Of a DNA stretch of 44,830 bases, positions 26,826-35,194 are shown one piece after another (position 1 is the first letter of the stretch; each line of letters begins with the position of its first letter). Source of the DNA: CAYMDS01 sp964653195 (GTDB lineage Bacteria; Patescibacteriota; Microgenomatia; Levybacterales; UBA12049); NCBI GenBank assembly GCA_964653195.1, contig CAZZCX010000010.1, positions 1 through 44,830 on the forward strand, in the 5' to 3' direction. The notes below the pieces were generated by a model. It made no database searches, was not told the origin of the DNA, and saw only the letters and a program-made list of their open reading frames with translations. The position numbers and the translations under genes were made by a program.

Positions 26826-26850
26826 TTATTATAGGGTATATTGATATAAT
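26822..26850 (+). promoter_or_regulatory. Promoter giving a leaderless mRNA
   Basis: TTGATT (26822-26827), 17-bp spacer, TATAAT (26845-26850). The expected start of transcription coincides with the ATG at 26857, so the GT-C-like gene can be made from a leaderless message in addition to operon read-through. Confidence 0.65.
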
Positions 26851-26856
26851 ATCCTG

Positions 26857-28434
26857 ATGCTCATTATGAATATTATAAGATTAAAATTGATTAATATGTT
26901 TCGATCACAAAAATTGCGCAACTTATGGCTTTTGTTGTTTCTTTCCCTTATCATGATTTTGAGCGTGCGGGGTATTCCAGGAAATCCAACACAGGATGAA
27001 CTTAATTTAGCTGAATGGCGAGATGATGGGCCTTTTGAGCTTTCTGCTGAAAGAGGAAAATATGCACTTATTTATTCATGGGTAGAGAACAAAACAAGTA
27101 GCTTTTCACTCCCTTTAGCTTATTTTGTTCTTCCTGATTTAGCATACTTAAACGGTCAATATGTCTCCTTATTTCCGCCTGGTTTATCATTTATAACTAT
27201 ACCTGGTTATCTAATAGGCCGGGAATTTCAACATGCTCAATTAGGCAGCTTTGCAGTAGTGGCAGTTTTTGCCATAGTCAATTTCTTTTTGATCAAATCA
27301 ATTTCTACACGATCTTCTGCGAGTGAGTCAGCAGGTATAATAGCGGGATTCATATTCCTTTTTGCTACTCCGGCCTTTGCCTATAGCGTGACTTTGTACC
27401 AACACCATATCTCAACATTTATAATTCTTTTTTGTATTTATCTATTACAAAGATGGAATAATTTTTGGTCTCTAACCGCGGTATGGTTCATGGTGGCGGT
27501 TTCAGTCACAGTAGATAGTCCAAATTTTTTTATGATGTTACCTATAGGTATATACGGTTTGGGTAGAATTATAAAAATTAAAAACTCGGAAAATCGAATA
27601 AAAGTGAGTCTCATAATGTACAGAGTATTGACTTTTTTGGCAGTAATTGTACCTTTCGCACTTTTTATGTGGTTTAATCAGGCTTCTAATGGTAGTCCAT
27701 TTCAGTTATCTGGTACTTTGAGTCGGGTTGAAATAATTGACGTCAAAGGCAAGCCTGTCAGTAATCTGGATCAAAATGCAAAAAGTGCTGACGAAAATAA
27801 AAACGTAGTTAATCTATTCAATACCAGATTTATGATAAATGGTGTTTATATACATTTATTAAGTCTAGATCGCGGGATGATAGTATATACGCCAGTTATG
27901 TTTTTTAGCTTTTTTGCACTATATGTAGCGTACAGAAAGAAGATATCCATGTTTGCTTTGTTAGCCAGTGTTATGGCAATGAATATGATTATTTATTCTA
28001 TGTGGGGGGATCCAAATGCAGGATGGGCTTTCGGCACACGCTATCTTATTCCTACATATTCGATTATGGCAATTTTTATAAGTATTTTATTGACTTATTA
28101 CAAAAAAAATACCTTTCTTCTTACTTTGTTTGGAATAATCGCTGTTTATTCTTTATTGGTAAATAGTTTAGGAGCTATAACATCGAATAAAAATCCACCC
28201 AAGAAAGAAATTGCAGGTCTTGAGAAAATGTCCAAGAAAAAAGAGCACTATACTTACGAAAGAAATATCGGATATCTGAATTCCGGAATAGTTAAATCGT
28301 ACGTATATAAAACATATGCGTATCGTATTTTCACCCCCTGGCAGTATTATTTAAGTATAGCTACGACTTTATCACTTTTTTTTATTTTCAACCTTGTACG
28401 CTTAAGAAGATTTACCGCAAAATATGAAAAATAA
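26857..28434 (+). CDS. GT-C-like multi-pass membrane protein
   Basis: 525 residues with about ten membrane helices. The first large loop has NPTQDELNLAEW and the segment YVSLFPPGLSFITIPGYLIG, arranged like the acidic first loop of polyprenyl-phosphate-sugar transferases (GT39/GT83/PMT). A C-terminal periplasmic part follows MWGDPNAGWAFGTRYLIPTY. Likely uses a lipid-linked sugar to modify a glycan or protein outside the membrane. Overlaps the next gene by 11 bp. Family name is not certain. Confidence 0.7.
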   Translation: MLIMNIIRLKLINMFRSQKLRNLWLLLFLSLIMILSVRGIPGNPTQDELNLAEWRDDGPFELSAERGKYALIYSWVENKTSSFSLPLAYFVLPDLAYLNGQYVSLFPPGLSFITIPGYLIGREFQHAQLGSFAVVAVFAIVNFFLIKSISTRSSASESAGIIAGFIFLFATPAFAYSVTLYQHHISTFIILFCIYLLQRWNNFWSLTAVWFMVAVSVTVDSPNFFMMLPIGIYGLGRIIKIKNSENRIKVSLIMYRVLTFLAVIVPFALFMWFNQASNGSPFQLSGTLSRVEIIDVKGKPVSNLDQNAKSADENKNVVNLFNTRFMINGVYIHLLSLDRGMIVYTPVMFFSFFALYVAYRKKISMFALLASVMAMNMIIYSMWGDPNAGWAFGTRYLIPTYSIMAIFISILLTYYKKNTFLLTLFGIIAVYSLLVNSLGAITSNKNPPKKEIAGLEKMSKKKEHYTYERNIGYLNSGIVKSYVYKTYAYRIFTPWQYYLSIATTLSLFFIFNLVRLRRFTAKYEK

Positions 28435-30055
28435 CTTATTATTTAGCGAAATTAGTTTCTCATTTTCACTTAAACCCTTAATTACACTAAGGAGGTTATT
28501 TTATAGCAAGCCATTACTTCAACTTACATTAGTATTTATGTTACTTTCGATCGTGGCTTTTACTTATTGGTATATGAATGATATGAATTTATTATATCCA
28601 GACTCAAGAAGTCATTTAAATATTGCAAGAAGAGTTATAGATAATTTAAAGCCAGGTATAGCTCAATTAGGATCTGTATGGCTTCCACTTCCTCACGTAT
28701 TAATGCTACCTACTATATGGAGTGATTTTATGTGGCACAGTGGTCTCTCAGGCGCAATTATATCAATGACATCTTATGTAATTACCGGTCTTATAATTTT
28801 TAAATCACTTCGAAAATTAGATGTAAGTATGTGGGCAAGCGTTATAGGTGCTTTCGTGTTTGCTTTGAATATAAACGTTTTATATTTGCAATCAACTTCG
28901 ATGACTGAATTGCTTCTAATATGTGTTATGTCGGCAGCTGTATATCGTCTGGTAGACTGGTTTAAAACTGATAATTTAGCTTTTCTTATTCAGGCTGCTT
29001 TTTTCATATTCCTTTCAACACTTATTCGTTATGATGGTTGGTTTTTATTTATGATTGCTTTAGCACTTATAAGCGTCAAAACACTTTATAACAAGGGTTA
29101 TAAAACTATGGAAGGAACTTTCATACTTTTTTCAACACTTGCCGGTTTTGGTATCATCCTCTGGTTTTTATGGAATCTAGCAATTTATAATGATCCGCTG
29201 TTTTTTGCTTTGGGACCATATTCAGCTCGATCTCAGCAGAAAGTAATTGAAGAAGCGGGAATGCTATTTACAAAAGGAAATGTTTATTTATCCTTTAAAA
29301 CATATATTTATGCAATTGTTTATAACACAAATTTACTGATAGGTTTATTTGGGTTTTTAGGATCAATTGTATTTTGGCTGGATAAAAAAATATCTACAAA
29401 TGTCAAGATGGGGTATATTGCGATATTATCGCCTTTAGTCTTCAATATCATGTCATTATTTTTTGGACATTCGGTTATAAATGTTAATGAACAAACTAGC
29501 GGTTGGTTCAATATTAGATATGGTCTGATGATGATGCCCGCTTGTGCAATTTTTACTGGATTCTTATTTGATAGGCTATATTCTATTCGCAATGTTTTAA
29601 TTGGCCTCTGGTTATTTGTTTTAGTATTCAGTTATCTAAATCTTGAAGCCGTTACGCTTGAGGATGCAGAGAGCGGTATGATTGGCTTTAATGAAGAACT
29701 TATTGTTGCTAGCGAGGAACTGGGAAGGTTAACTAAAAACAAAGAAGGTTTGATATTAATATCTACTGCCAAACACGATCCATTGATTTTTTCAAGTAAA
29801 CTTCCTTTAACTCGCTTCATACATGAAGGTACAAGTTTATATTGGGAAAATTCATTGGCACGTCCTGAAAGATGGGCACGCTGGCTGGTCTTTATACCAA
29901 ATGATATGTCTGATGCAGTATTTAAAGGGTTGACGAAGGCAGACTATAAGGAAAAATATAACTTGATACGCGATTTTAATACAGTAGATATCTACGAACT
30001 TAAACCTGAATACTATAAAGATTTAAATAAGGAACGGTTAATTCAATCCAAATAA
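28424..30055 (+). CDS. GT-C-like mannosyltransferase-type membrane protein
   Basis: 543 residues with about ten helices. The N-terminal loop LLYPDSRSHLNIARRVIDNLKPGIAQLGSVWLPLPH has the D-x-x-x-H arrangement and the WLPLPH sequence seen in GT-C enzymes of the dolichol/polyprenol-P-mannose type. The C-terminal soluble domain contains a threaded ISTAKHDPLIFSSKLPLTRFIHEGTS region. It follows the previous gene with an 11-bp overlap and precedes the TIM-barrel gene by 1 bp, so all three are co-translated. Substrate unknown. Confidence 0.72.
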   Translation: MKNNLLFSEISFSFSLKPLITLRRLFYSKPLLQLTLVFMLLSIVAFTYWYMNDMNLLYPDSRSHLNIARRVIDNLKPGIAQLGSVWLPLPHVLMLPTIWSDFMWHSGLSGAIISMTSYVITGLIIFKSLRKLDVSMWASVIGAFVFALNINVLYLQSTSMTELLLICVMSAAVYRLVDWFKTDNLAFLIQAAFFIFLSTLIRYDGWFLFMIALALISVKTLYNKGYKTMEGTFILFSTLAGFGIILWFLWNLAIYNDPLFFALGPYSARSQQKVIEEAGMLFTKGNVYLSFKTYIYAIVYNTNLLIGLFGFLGSIVFWLDKKISTNVKMGYIAILSPLVFNIMSLFFGHSVINVNEQTSGWFNIRYGLMMMPACAIFTGFLFDRLYSIRNVLIGLWLFVLVFSYLNLEAVTLEDAESGMIGFNEELIVASEELGRLTKNKEGLILISTAKHDPLIFSSKLPLTRFIHEGTSLYWENSLARPERWARWLVFIPNDMSDAVFKGLTKADYKEKYNLIRDFNTVDIYELKPEYYKDLNKERLIQSK

Positions 30056-30056
30056 G

Positions 30057-31382
30057 ATGAAGTCTCTTAAATCAAATCCAAACAAAGCTAATTATTTTAA
30101 TTACAAGTATCTATTAATTTTAACAATTACTTTGTTTTTATTTTCTTTATTATTATCCTTTCATGCCAAAAACACATATGGTAAAGGTATCGGAAGCTTG
30201 AAAGTTCGTTCTGTAGATACAATGAAATTTTCAAGAGATGCCGCACGTAAGGAAGCGAAAAATGGTGCTTTTGATCTAATTATTGACAGACAAATTTCGC
30301 AAATTGCCTCTCTTAATACTACACATGTAGCCATTGACACGCCTTATGATGAGGAATTCGTCCCTTTTCTTAGAAGATGGGTGCAAATAGCACGTAAATA
30401 TAAATTGAAAGTATGGTTTCGAGGAAATCTTTCCGGTTGGGAGGGGTGGTTCGAATATCCAGAAATTGATAAGTCTGCACGTATAAAAAGTATAGAAATG
30501 TTTATTAAAGATAATAAAGATATTTTTCAGGATGGCGATATCTTTACTTCATGCCCAGAATGTGAAAACGGCCAAATAGATGTGTATGTTGATCCAGAAA
30601 GTTATAAAAAATTCATTATCGACGAACATTTAGCAGTTAAAAAAGCTTTCCTCACAATAAGAAAGAGTGTGATAGTAAATTACAATTCAATGAATGGTGA
30701 TATAGCTCAACTTATTATGGATCGTGAGACAACTAAAGCTATGGATGGAATAGTCACAGTAGATCATTACATACAATCACAGGAGAAGTTAGTAAAAGAT
30801 TTAGAAGATCTGGCTGAAAAGTCCGGTGGTAGAATCGTTTTGGGAGAAGTAGGAGTATCACTTGCTGACATACACGGGGAAATGACTGAGTCAGAACAGC
30901 GAGACTGGCTAGCTAAATTATTCGTGAAGCTTAATAAGTTCGATAAACTTGAAGGAATTAATTACTGGTTATCTTATGGTGGTAGTACTGCTCTTTGGGA
31001 TACCGATGGAAATGAGAGGTTGGCAGCAGAAGTAGTGAGGAATGCATACGCTGGTCGTGAATTGAAAGCGAAGCTTATTGACCGTAAAGGTCAGGTAATT
31101 TCTGATGCTGAAATCTTAACTCTAAGCGAAACTTATTTAGTTGATACGGAAGGAGTTTTTTCTGTCCCTTATCTATTTAAAGGTCAGAAACTTGAGATAA
31201 ATGCTAAAGGATATCCCACAAAAACCCAAGTTTCGATTGATGAAGCTGAGGATGGTAAGATAATTTTGGAATTTGATACGAATAAAAATCCTATCAAAAT
31301 TAGTTTATGGGATAGAATATTGAAGTTACTAAGCTATCCAATAATTATACTAAATTCCCTCTTGACGCCTGATAAAATATAG
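30057..31382 (+). CDS. Membrane-anchored TIM-barrel glycoside-hydrolase-like protein
   Basis: 441 residues. An N-terminal membrane helix (about 18-36) precedes a barrel of alternating strands and helices: THVAIDTPYDEEF, KLKVWFRGN, SVIVNYNSMNG, DGIVTVDHYI, RIVLGEVGVSL, EGINYWLSYGGSTAL. Candidate acid/base Glu168 or Glu170 (CPECENG) and nucleophile Glu264 (LGEVG) sit at the ends of strands, as in clan GH-A enzymes. A C-terminal beta-sandwich, like CarboxypepD_reg, follows (about 335-410). The exact GH family is not recognised. In this operon it may trim or remodel the glycan. Confidence 0.68.
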   Translation: MKSLKSNPNKANYFNYKYLLILTITLFLFSLLLSFHAKNTYGKGIGSLKVRSVDTMKFSRDAARKEAKNGAFDLIIDRQISQIASLNTTHVAIDTPYDEEFVPFLRRWVQIARKYKLKVWFRGNLSGWEGWFEYPEIDKSARIKSIEMFIKDNKDIFQDGDIFTSCPECENGQIDVYVDPESYKKFIIDEHLAVKKAFLTIRKSVIVNYNSMNGDIAQLIMDRETTKAMDGIVTVDHYIQSQEKLVKDLEDLAEKSGGRIVLGEVGVSLADIHGEMTESEQRDWLAKLFVKLNKFDKLEGINYWLSYGGSTALWDTDGNERLAAEVVRNAYAGRELKAKLIDRKGQVISDAEILTLSETYLVDTEGVFSVPYLFKGQKLEINAKGYPTKTQVSIDEAEDGKIILEFDTNKNPIKISLWDRILKLLSYPIIILNSLLTPDKI

Positions 31383-31390
31383 GTTATAAT
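31362..31390 (+). promoter_or_regulatory. Near-consensus sigma70 promoter
   Basis: TTGACG (31362-31367), 17-bp spacer, TATAAT (31385-31390). It starts inside the end of the previous gene and drives the LANTG protein at 31427, with a leader of about 30 nt. Confidence 0.78.
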
Positions 31391-31426
31391 CCCATAAGTA
31401 ATAAATATAAGTCTAAACAAGTTTTT

Positions 31427-31987
31427 ATGGCAACAAAAATTGTATCTCTAGCAGTATTTTTAACTATATGTTCTTCTTTAGTTGGGCAAGTCAACGCTGC
31501 TGTAACTGTGCCTGGTTTCCCTTCATGTGTCAATCCTCAAGGAGCTTTGAAAGTTTCATATGACAACGGATCACATGCCATTATAGGTATGGATGGTTTA
31601 AGAACAGGTAGTGATAAAGTATTTAAGGTGTCCGATTATAACCAGCTTATCCAGTGTTTTTGTCCTGAAAATGGAAATGGCATACAGACTAACTGGTATG
31701 CTGTAGATAAACTTTCTATTGGTGATATAGAGATTTTGCAAAAAGAAGGTTATTTTTATGCTCCTGATGGAGAAGATTGGGGCTTAGCTGACCTTCCATA
31801 TATCGCAAAAAATTATGATTATAATTGTAAGCCTACATCAAATTCTACGCCAACACCTACTCCCCAAACTAGTGTAGCAGGAGTTTTGGCACTAGCAAAT
31901 ACGGGAAATATAACTTTTGTGTATTCCCTAATGCTTGTTGGATTTGCATCCCTTCTTACAGGTTTACTCCTAAGATTCAAGAAATAA
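31427..31987 (+). CDS. Secreted protein with LANTG sortase signal
   Basis: 186 residues. Signal peptide (1-24, ending QVNAA), a compact Cys-containing domain (FPSCVNPQG, IQCFCPENGNG, DYNCKPT) of about 110 residues, a Thr/Pro spacer (TPTPTPQT), then LANTG at 156-160, a membrane helix and a basic tail RFKK. LAxTG is the motif known for class E sortases. A sortase gene lies 100 bp downstream. Domain function is not recognised; the Cys residues may form disulfides outside the cell. Confidence 0.8.
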   Translation: MATKIVSLAVFLTICSSLVGQVNAAVTVPGFPSCVNPQGALKVSYDNGSHAIIGMDGLRTGSDKVFKVSDYNQLIQCFCPENGNGIQTNWYAVDKLSIGDIEILQKEGYFYAPDGEDWGLADLPYIAKNYDYNCKPTSNSTPTPTPQTSVAGVLALANTGNITFVYSLMLVGFASLLTGLLLRFKK

Positions 31988-31995
31988 TCCCTCTC

Positions 31996-32083
31996 AAAGA
32001 TATTGAGATAGTAGGATACTAAGATATTAGGCGAATAAAAAATAATTTTTAATATCCTAATATCACAATAACTTAATATCTTT
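31996..32083. repeat. Intergenic inverted repeat of about 88 bp
   Basis: AAAGATATT (31996-32004) is repeated inverted at 32075-32083, and GATATTAGG (32023-32031) pairs with CCTAATATC (32056-32064), with an A/T-rich inner stem. The two arms are imperfect copies of each other. It lacks a GC-rich stem with T-run, so it looks more like a small palindromic element than a terminator. Confidence 0.6.
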
Positions 32084-32087
32084 ATCT

Positions 32088-32627
32088 ATGAAGCGTATTT
32101 TATCTAATATTCTAATTATTTTCGGTATTTTTTGTTATGCGTTGGTTATATATTCAGTTTACGAAAGGGTGAACCCCAAGAGAGTTTCGTTTGCATATCA
32201 AAAACAAATTGAAAGTGTATCAGTTAAGAAAGAGTCAGTATTTCCGGTTGGACTGAAAATTCCAAGTTTAAAAGTAGATCTTCCTATTATTCCCTCTGAT
32301 ATAAAGAATGGTCAATGGGAGGCGACAACAACTGGTGTATCATATCTATCGTCATCCCCAATACCCGGAGATACAGGTAATAGTATATTATATGGACATA
32401 ATTGGCCAAACTTATTAGGTCCCTTAATCCATGCAAGGCCTAAAGACTTAATAGAAATTATCTATAGCGATAATAGTCGACAAGTATTTGAGATTGAGTA
32501 TACAGTTATAGTTTCACCTGAGGAGACACATGTTTTGTTGCCATCTAAAGATAAGAGAATTACTCTTTATACATGTACGGGGTTTATGGACTCTAAACGC
32601 TTTGTCGTAGTGGGAATTCTAAAGTAA
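32088..32627 (+). CDS. Sortase (class D/E-like), second copy
   Basis: 179 residues with an N-terminal membrane helix. Catalytic His104 is in ILYGHNWPN, Cys163 in ITLYTCTGFMDSKR and Arg171 follows. The substrate-side motif PIPGDTGN is typical of the family. It differs clearly from the 16665 sortase (His context YGHNW against FAHSSG), so the two are not recent duplicates. The LANTG protein upstream is the most likely substrate. It ends 3 bp from the convergent minus-strand operon. Confidence 0.9.
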   Translation: MKRILSNILIIFGIFCYALVIYSVYERVNPKRVSFAYQKQIESVSVKKESVFPVGLKIPSLKVDLPIIPSDIKNGQWEATTTGVSYLSSSPIPGDTGNSILYGHNWPNLLGPLIHARPKDLIEIIYSDNSRQVFEIEYTVIVSPEETHVLLPSKDKRITLYTCTGFMDSKRFVVVGILK

Positions 32628-32630
32628 ATT

Positions 32631-33095
32631 CTAGTTAAAAAAATCTCTAATACTTAAAAATAACTTATCCATAGACTGCATCATAACCTCTATTAAGTTT
32701 CTCGTTTTTTTGGCCTTTTTTTCTTTTTTGTCGTCTACATCTAACAGTAGCTTTTCAGAATCATCTGAATGAGTTGATGTAATTTTACTTTCAATATCAC
32801 TGCTTTCATTAGTTTCTTTATCGGATGTATTTGCTCTGGGTGAGATTTGAATATTTTTTTCTTCACCATTTACATTATATTTGATACTCCCTTGATTATT
32901 TTTTACACTTACATCAATATCAGTTTTTACTGAACCATCTGTTGTTATTTCTTCATTTATATACTCAACGCCATTGATTTGTATTTTGTTTTTTACCGTT
33001 GATTCGGCATATGCATTATTTGACAAAAAGAGTAATGCTGTTATTGATAATGCAGTCGTAATCGCGAAAAGTTTTTTCTTATATGAATTAGTCAT
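32631..33095 (-). CDS. Hypothetical secreted protein, 154 aa
   Basis: Not recognised. Start taken at ATG 33095 because it gives a clean signal peptide (MTNSYKKKLF... ending SNNAYAES); a longer frame from TTG 33164 is less likely. The mature part begins with beta-type sequence (NKIQINGVEYINEE, SVKTDIDVSVKNNQGSIKYNVNG), continues with an acidic Ser/Thr/Asp/Lys-rich stretch, and ends in a predicted amphipathic helix LIEVMMQSMDKLFLSIRDFF. Last gene of the TasA/SipW operon. Confidence 0.65.
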   Translation of the reverse strand: MTNSYKKKLFAITTALSITALLFLSNNAYAESTVKNKIQINGVEYINEEITTDGSVKTDIDVSVKNNQGSIKYNVNGEEKNIQISPRANTSDKETNESSDIESKITSTHSDDSEKLLLDVDDKKEKKAKKTRNLIEVMMQSMDKLFLSIRDFFN

Positions 33096-33164
33096 AATCG
33101 ATCGATTAGAGGATAACATACTTAACTTAAAATTAAAAGCTGAACAGTATTTACGGTCACTCAA

Positions 33165-34484
33165 CTAAATACCCGGAGTTGGTGGAGTTTGTGCTTCCCA
33201 GTCTGTAGCTTGATTTGTGTCATAACCGGGCGCTAAACGCTCTGTAGAGCTTCCAGAGGGTACTATAGGATTACTTGCTGGAGGTGTGTAGCCTGTGGTA
33301 TCTAAGCCCCAGCTCATGCGGTCAATCTCGACTCCATTTGAGTTTTTTAGGATTAGGTGGTCTCCTGAGTTGTTTAAGCCATCCCCTATTTGTTTCCCTA
33401 ATGAAATTCTTAAACTTCCTGAAGGTTCGTTCCAATAGTTCCATGTGTTATTGTCTTTACTAATGAGTGCGAATTTACCAGCTTTGAGGATTTTATTTCC
33501 TGAGATCTTTACAGATAGACCTGAGTTATCGGTAATAGTATAGTTTTTCAGATTAATGTCATTATCTGTAGGATTATAAAGCTCTATCCATTCATGGTTT
33601 TTGTTATGTTTCTTCATGTTATTACAGGCGCCTCTGTTTACATTTCCGACATTAGTTATCGATACATCTGTAGATATGGAACCGCTATTATTCGTCGTCT
33701 GGCCTACATTGTCATTAGCTGAATTATCACCCGTATTGCTGTTTATATTTACATTATTGCTTATATTTGCGTTATTCACCTGGTAAATCGTACAGTTATT
33801 CTCGATATCTACAAATATACTATTAACTGATCCTGCGCCATTCCCGATGATACTCAGATTTAATCCTCCGAGGTTTAATCCCCTATCGGCAGGTGAATCT
33901 AGACCATGATTTGCGGCTACATTATAATAAACTTCGTTTATTAGCATATTATCTCCCTGAATTACTCCGAAGATTAAGTCAAAGATCACAGATTTCTGCT
34001 GGAAGGTGTTATCCGCGAAAGTAGGGAATGTAACTTTAAAATTATAAGTCTTATCTCCGCCTGCATTTATCAGGTTTAATTGGATACCGTCATCTGAAGT
34101 ACTATCTGAAAAGAAATTCTGCAGCGTTTTTGGACCAGTACTACTTCCTGTGCCATATAGTGGAGTAACACCATCATATATAACTATATCGAGAATTGTT
34201 TCAATCTTCGGATCTGCTCCTACACCACCGGTTCTTACCCCTTTTACTGCGACTATCCGGGGAGTGAGTTCATTATTATGGACATCCACTTCGCGGGTTT
34301 CATCATCTCCCGGTGCCATATTAGAAACTTCAAATATCGGCTGACCCAGAGGTACTCCGAAATCGACAGTTAATTCCCCGAATGCGCGTACCGTCGATGG
34401 TGCTGTCAGGATATGAAAACCATACCCCAGTATTAATGTGGATATTAAAAGTAATGATAGTAATCTAACTAAACTTTTTTTCAT
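33165..34484 (-). CDS. TasA-like plus lamin-tail-domain surface protein with an inserted repeat module
   Basis: 439 residues. Signal segment 1-35; a camelysin/TasA-like beta domain about 36-178 (LTVDFGVPLGQPIFEVSNMAPGDDETREVDVHNN); then a lamin-tail domain (LTD) split in two. Its first strand LINEVYYN is at 181-188 and its second, HEWIELYNPTDNDI, begins at 297. Between them, about 206-288, lies one copy of the Asn/Gly-rich repeat found in the proteins at 11730-16520 (IIGNGAGSVNSI ... QVNNANISNNVNINSNTGDNSANDNVG ... NVGNVNRGAC). The C-terminus ends with Pro/Thr sequence and no sortase motif. It follows the other LTD gene by 2 bp. Confidence 0.83.
   Translation of the reverse strand: MKKSLVRLLSLLLISTLILGYGFHILTAPSTVRAFGELTVDFGVPLGQPIFEVSNMAPGDDETREVDVHNNELTPRIVAVKGVRTGGVGADPKIETILDIVIYDGVTPLYGTGSSTGPKTLQNFFSDSTSDDGIQLNLINAGGDKTYNFKVTFPTFADNTFQQKSVIFDLIFGVIQGDNMLINEVYYNVAANHGLDSPADRGLNLGGLNLSIIGNGAGSVNSIFVDIENNCTIYQVNNANISNNVNINSNTGDNSANDNVGQTTNNSGSISTDVSITNVGNVNRGACNNMKKHNKNHEWIELYNPTDNDINLKNYTITDNSGLSVKISGNKILKAGKFALISKDNNTWNYWNEPSGSLRISLGKQIGDGLNNSGDHLILKNSNGVEIDRMSWGLDTTGYTPPASNPIVPSGSSTERLAPGYDTNQATDWEAQTPPTPGI
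33621..33869 (-). repeat. Inserted copy of the Asn/Gly-rich repeat module
   Basis: Codes for residues about 206-288 of the LTD protein. It keeps the order GNGAGS-N, Q-NNANI-NNV, SNTG-NSANDNVG, then VSI-N-GNVN and a Cys, matching repeat 1 of the 11730 protein position by position. It lies in a loop of the LTD domain. Confidence 0.8.
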
Positions 34485-34486
34485 AT

Positions 34487-35194
34487 TTATAAACTATTTG
34501 CTGCCTTCGGTGTGGCTATTTCTCTTCCGTCAATATCCATGTTTACAGCTGTAGTTGCAGAATGCCAATTCGTTCCTATAGTTCCATCTCCCGGTATTAC
34601 ATTCCTTTCCATCGATCTTTCTGGGTTTTGTCCTCCTGGATCAACTCCAGCTAACCAATCATCTGTTCCATTTGCTATATCAATAATTGCACCGTCAACT
34701 GATACTCTTAATATGAGTTGTTCACCAGGGTTTAGGAGGCTTATATTTGCAATATGGTCAGGATCAATATTATGATTGCCGGTAGCTTTTGTATCGTTTG
34801 CGATCATAAAAAAACTATATGGTGCTATTGTTTTGCCTGCAGGAATTACAATATCGTTTGTTACACCACTCCCAAGGTTATCTATAACCCATCCTGATAT
34901 ATCAATGGTATTCGTGGTCATATTTCTTAATTCAATCCATTCATCAGCTGCGTCACCTTGAGTACCCATCCACATAATTTCGTTTATCACTACATCTCCG
35001 ACTCCTACCTGGGTTCCTGTTGGTGATGGTATTGCAGAAGTAGGTGCAGCACCCCCGTTGGTCGGGAATTCGGAAGCGGTGGCGAAGGTGTTGGCGCCTG
35101 AAACAGCAGAATCGGAAAAGTAACTCTGTGTTCCATGAAATGAAACTAAAAGTAGTATTACACTTAGTGTAATTAAAAAATAAAGATTTCTCAT
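34487..35194 (-). CDS. SipW-dependent secreted protein with lamin-tail domain
   Basis: 235 residues. The N-terminus has the SipW-type signal seen in TasA proteins (FLITLSVILLLVSFHGTQSYFSDSAVSGANTFATA). A Pro/Thr linker is followed by an LTD domain (VVINEIMWMGTQGDAADEWIELRNMTTNTIDISGWVIDN ... NPGEQLILRVS ... DWLAGVDPGGQNPERSMER). LTD domains are Ig-like folds in bacterial surface proteins. The 5' end overlaps the signal-peptidase gene by 4 bp, so translation is coupled. This LTD lacks the repeat insertion, with 11 residues between the first two strands instead of about 110. Confidence 0.82.
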   Translation of the reverse strand: MRNLYFLITLSVILLLVSFHGTQSYFSDSAVSGANTFATASEFPTNGGAAPTSAIPSPTGTQVGVGDVVINEIMWMGTQGDAADEWIELRNMTTNTIDISGWVIDNLGSGVTNDIVIPAGKTIAPYSFFMIANDTKATGNHNIDPDHIANISLLNPGEQLILRVSVDGAIIDIANGTDDWLAGVDPGGQNPERSMERNVIPGDGTIGTNWHSATTAVNMDIDGREIATPKAANSL

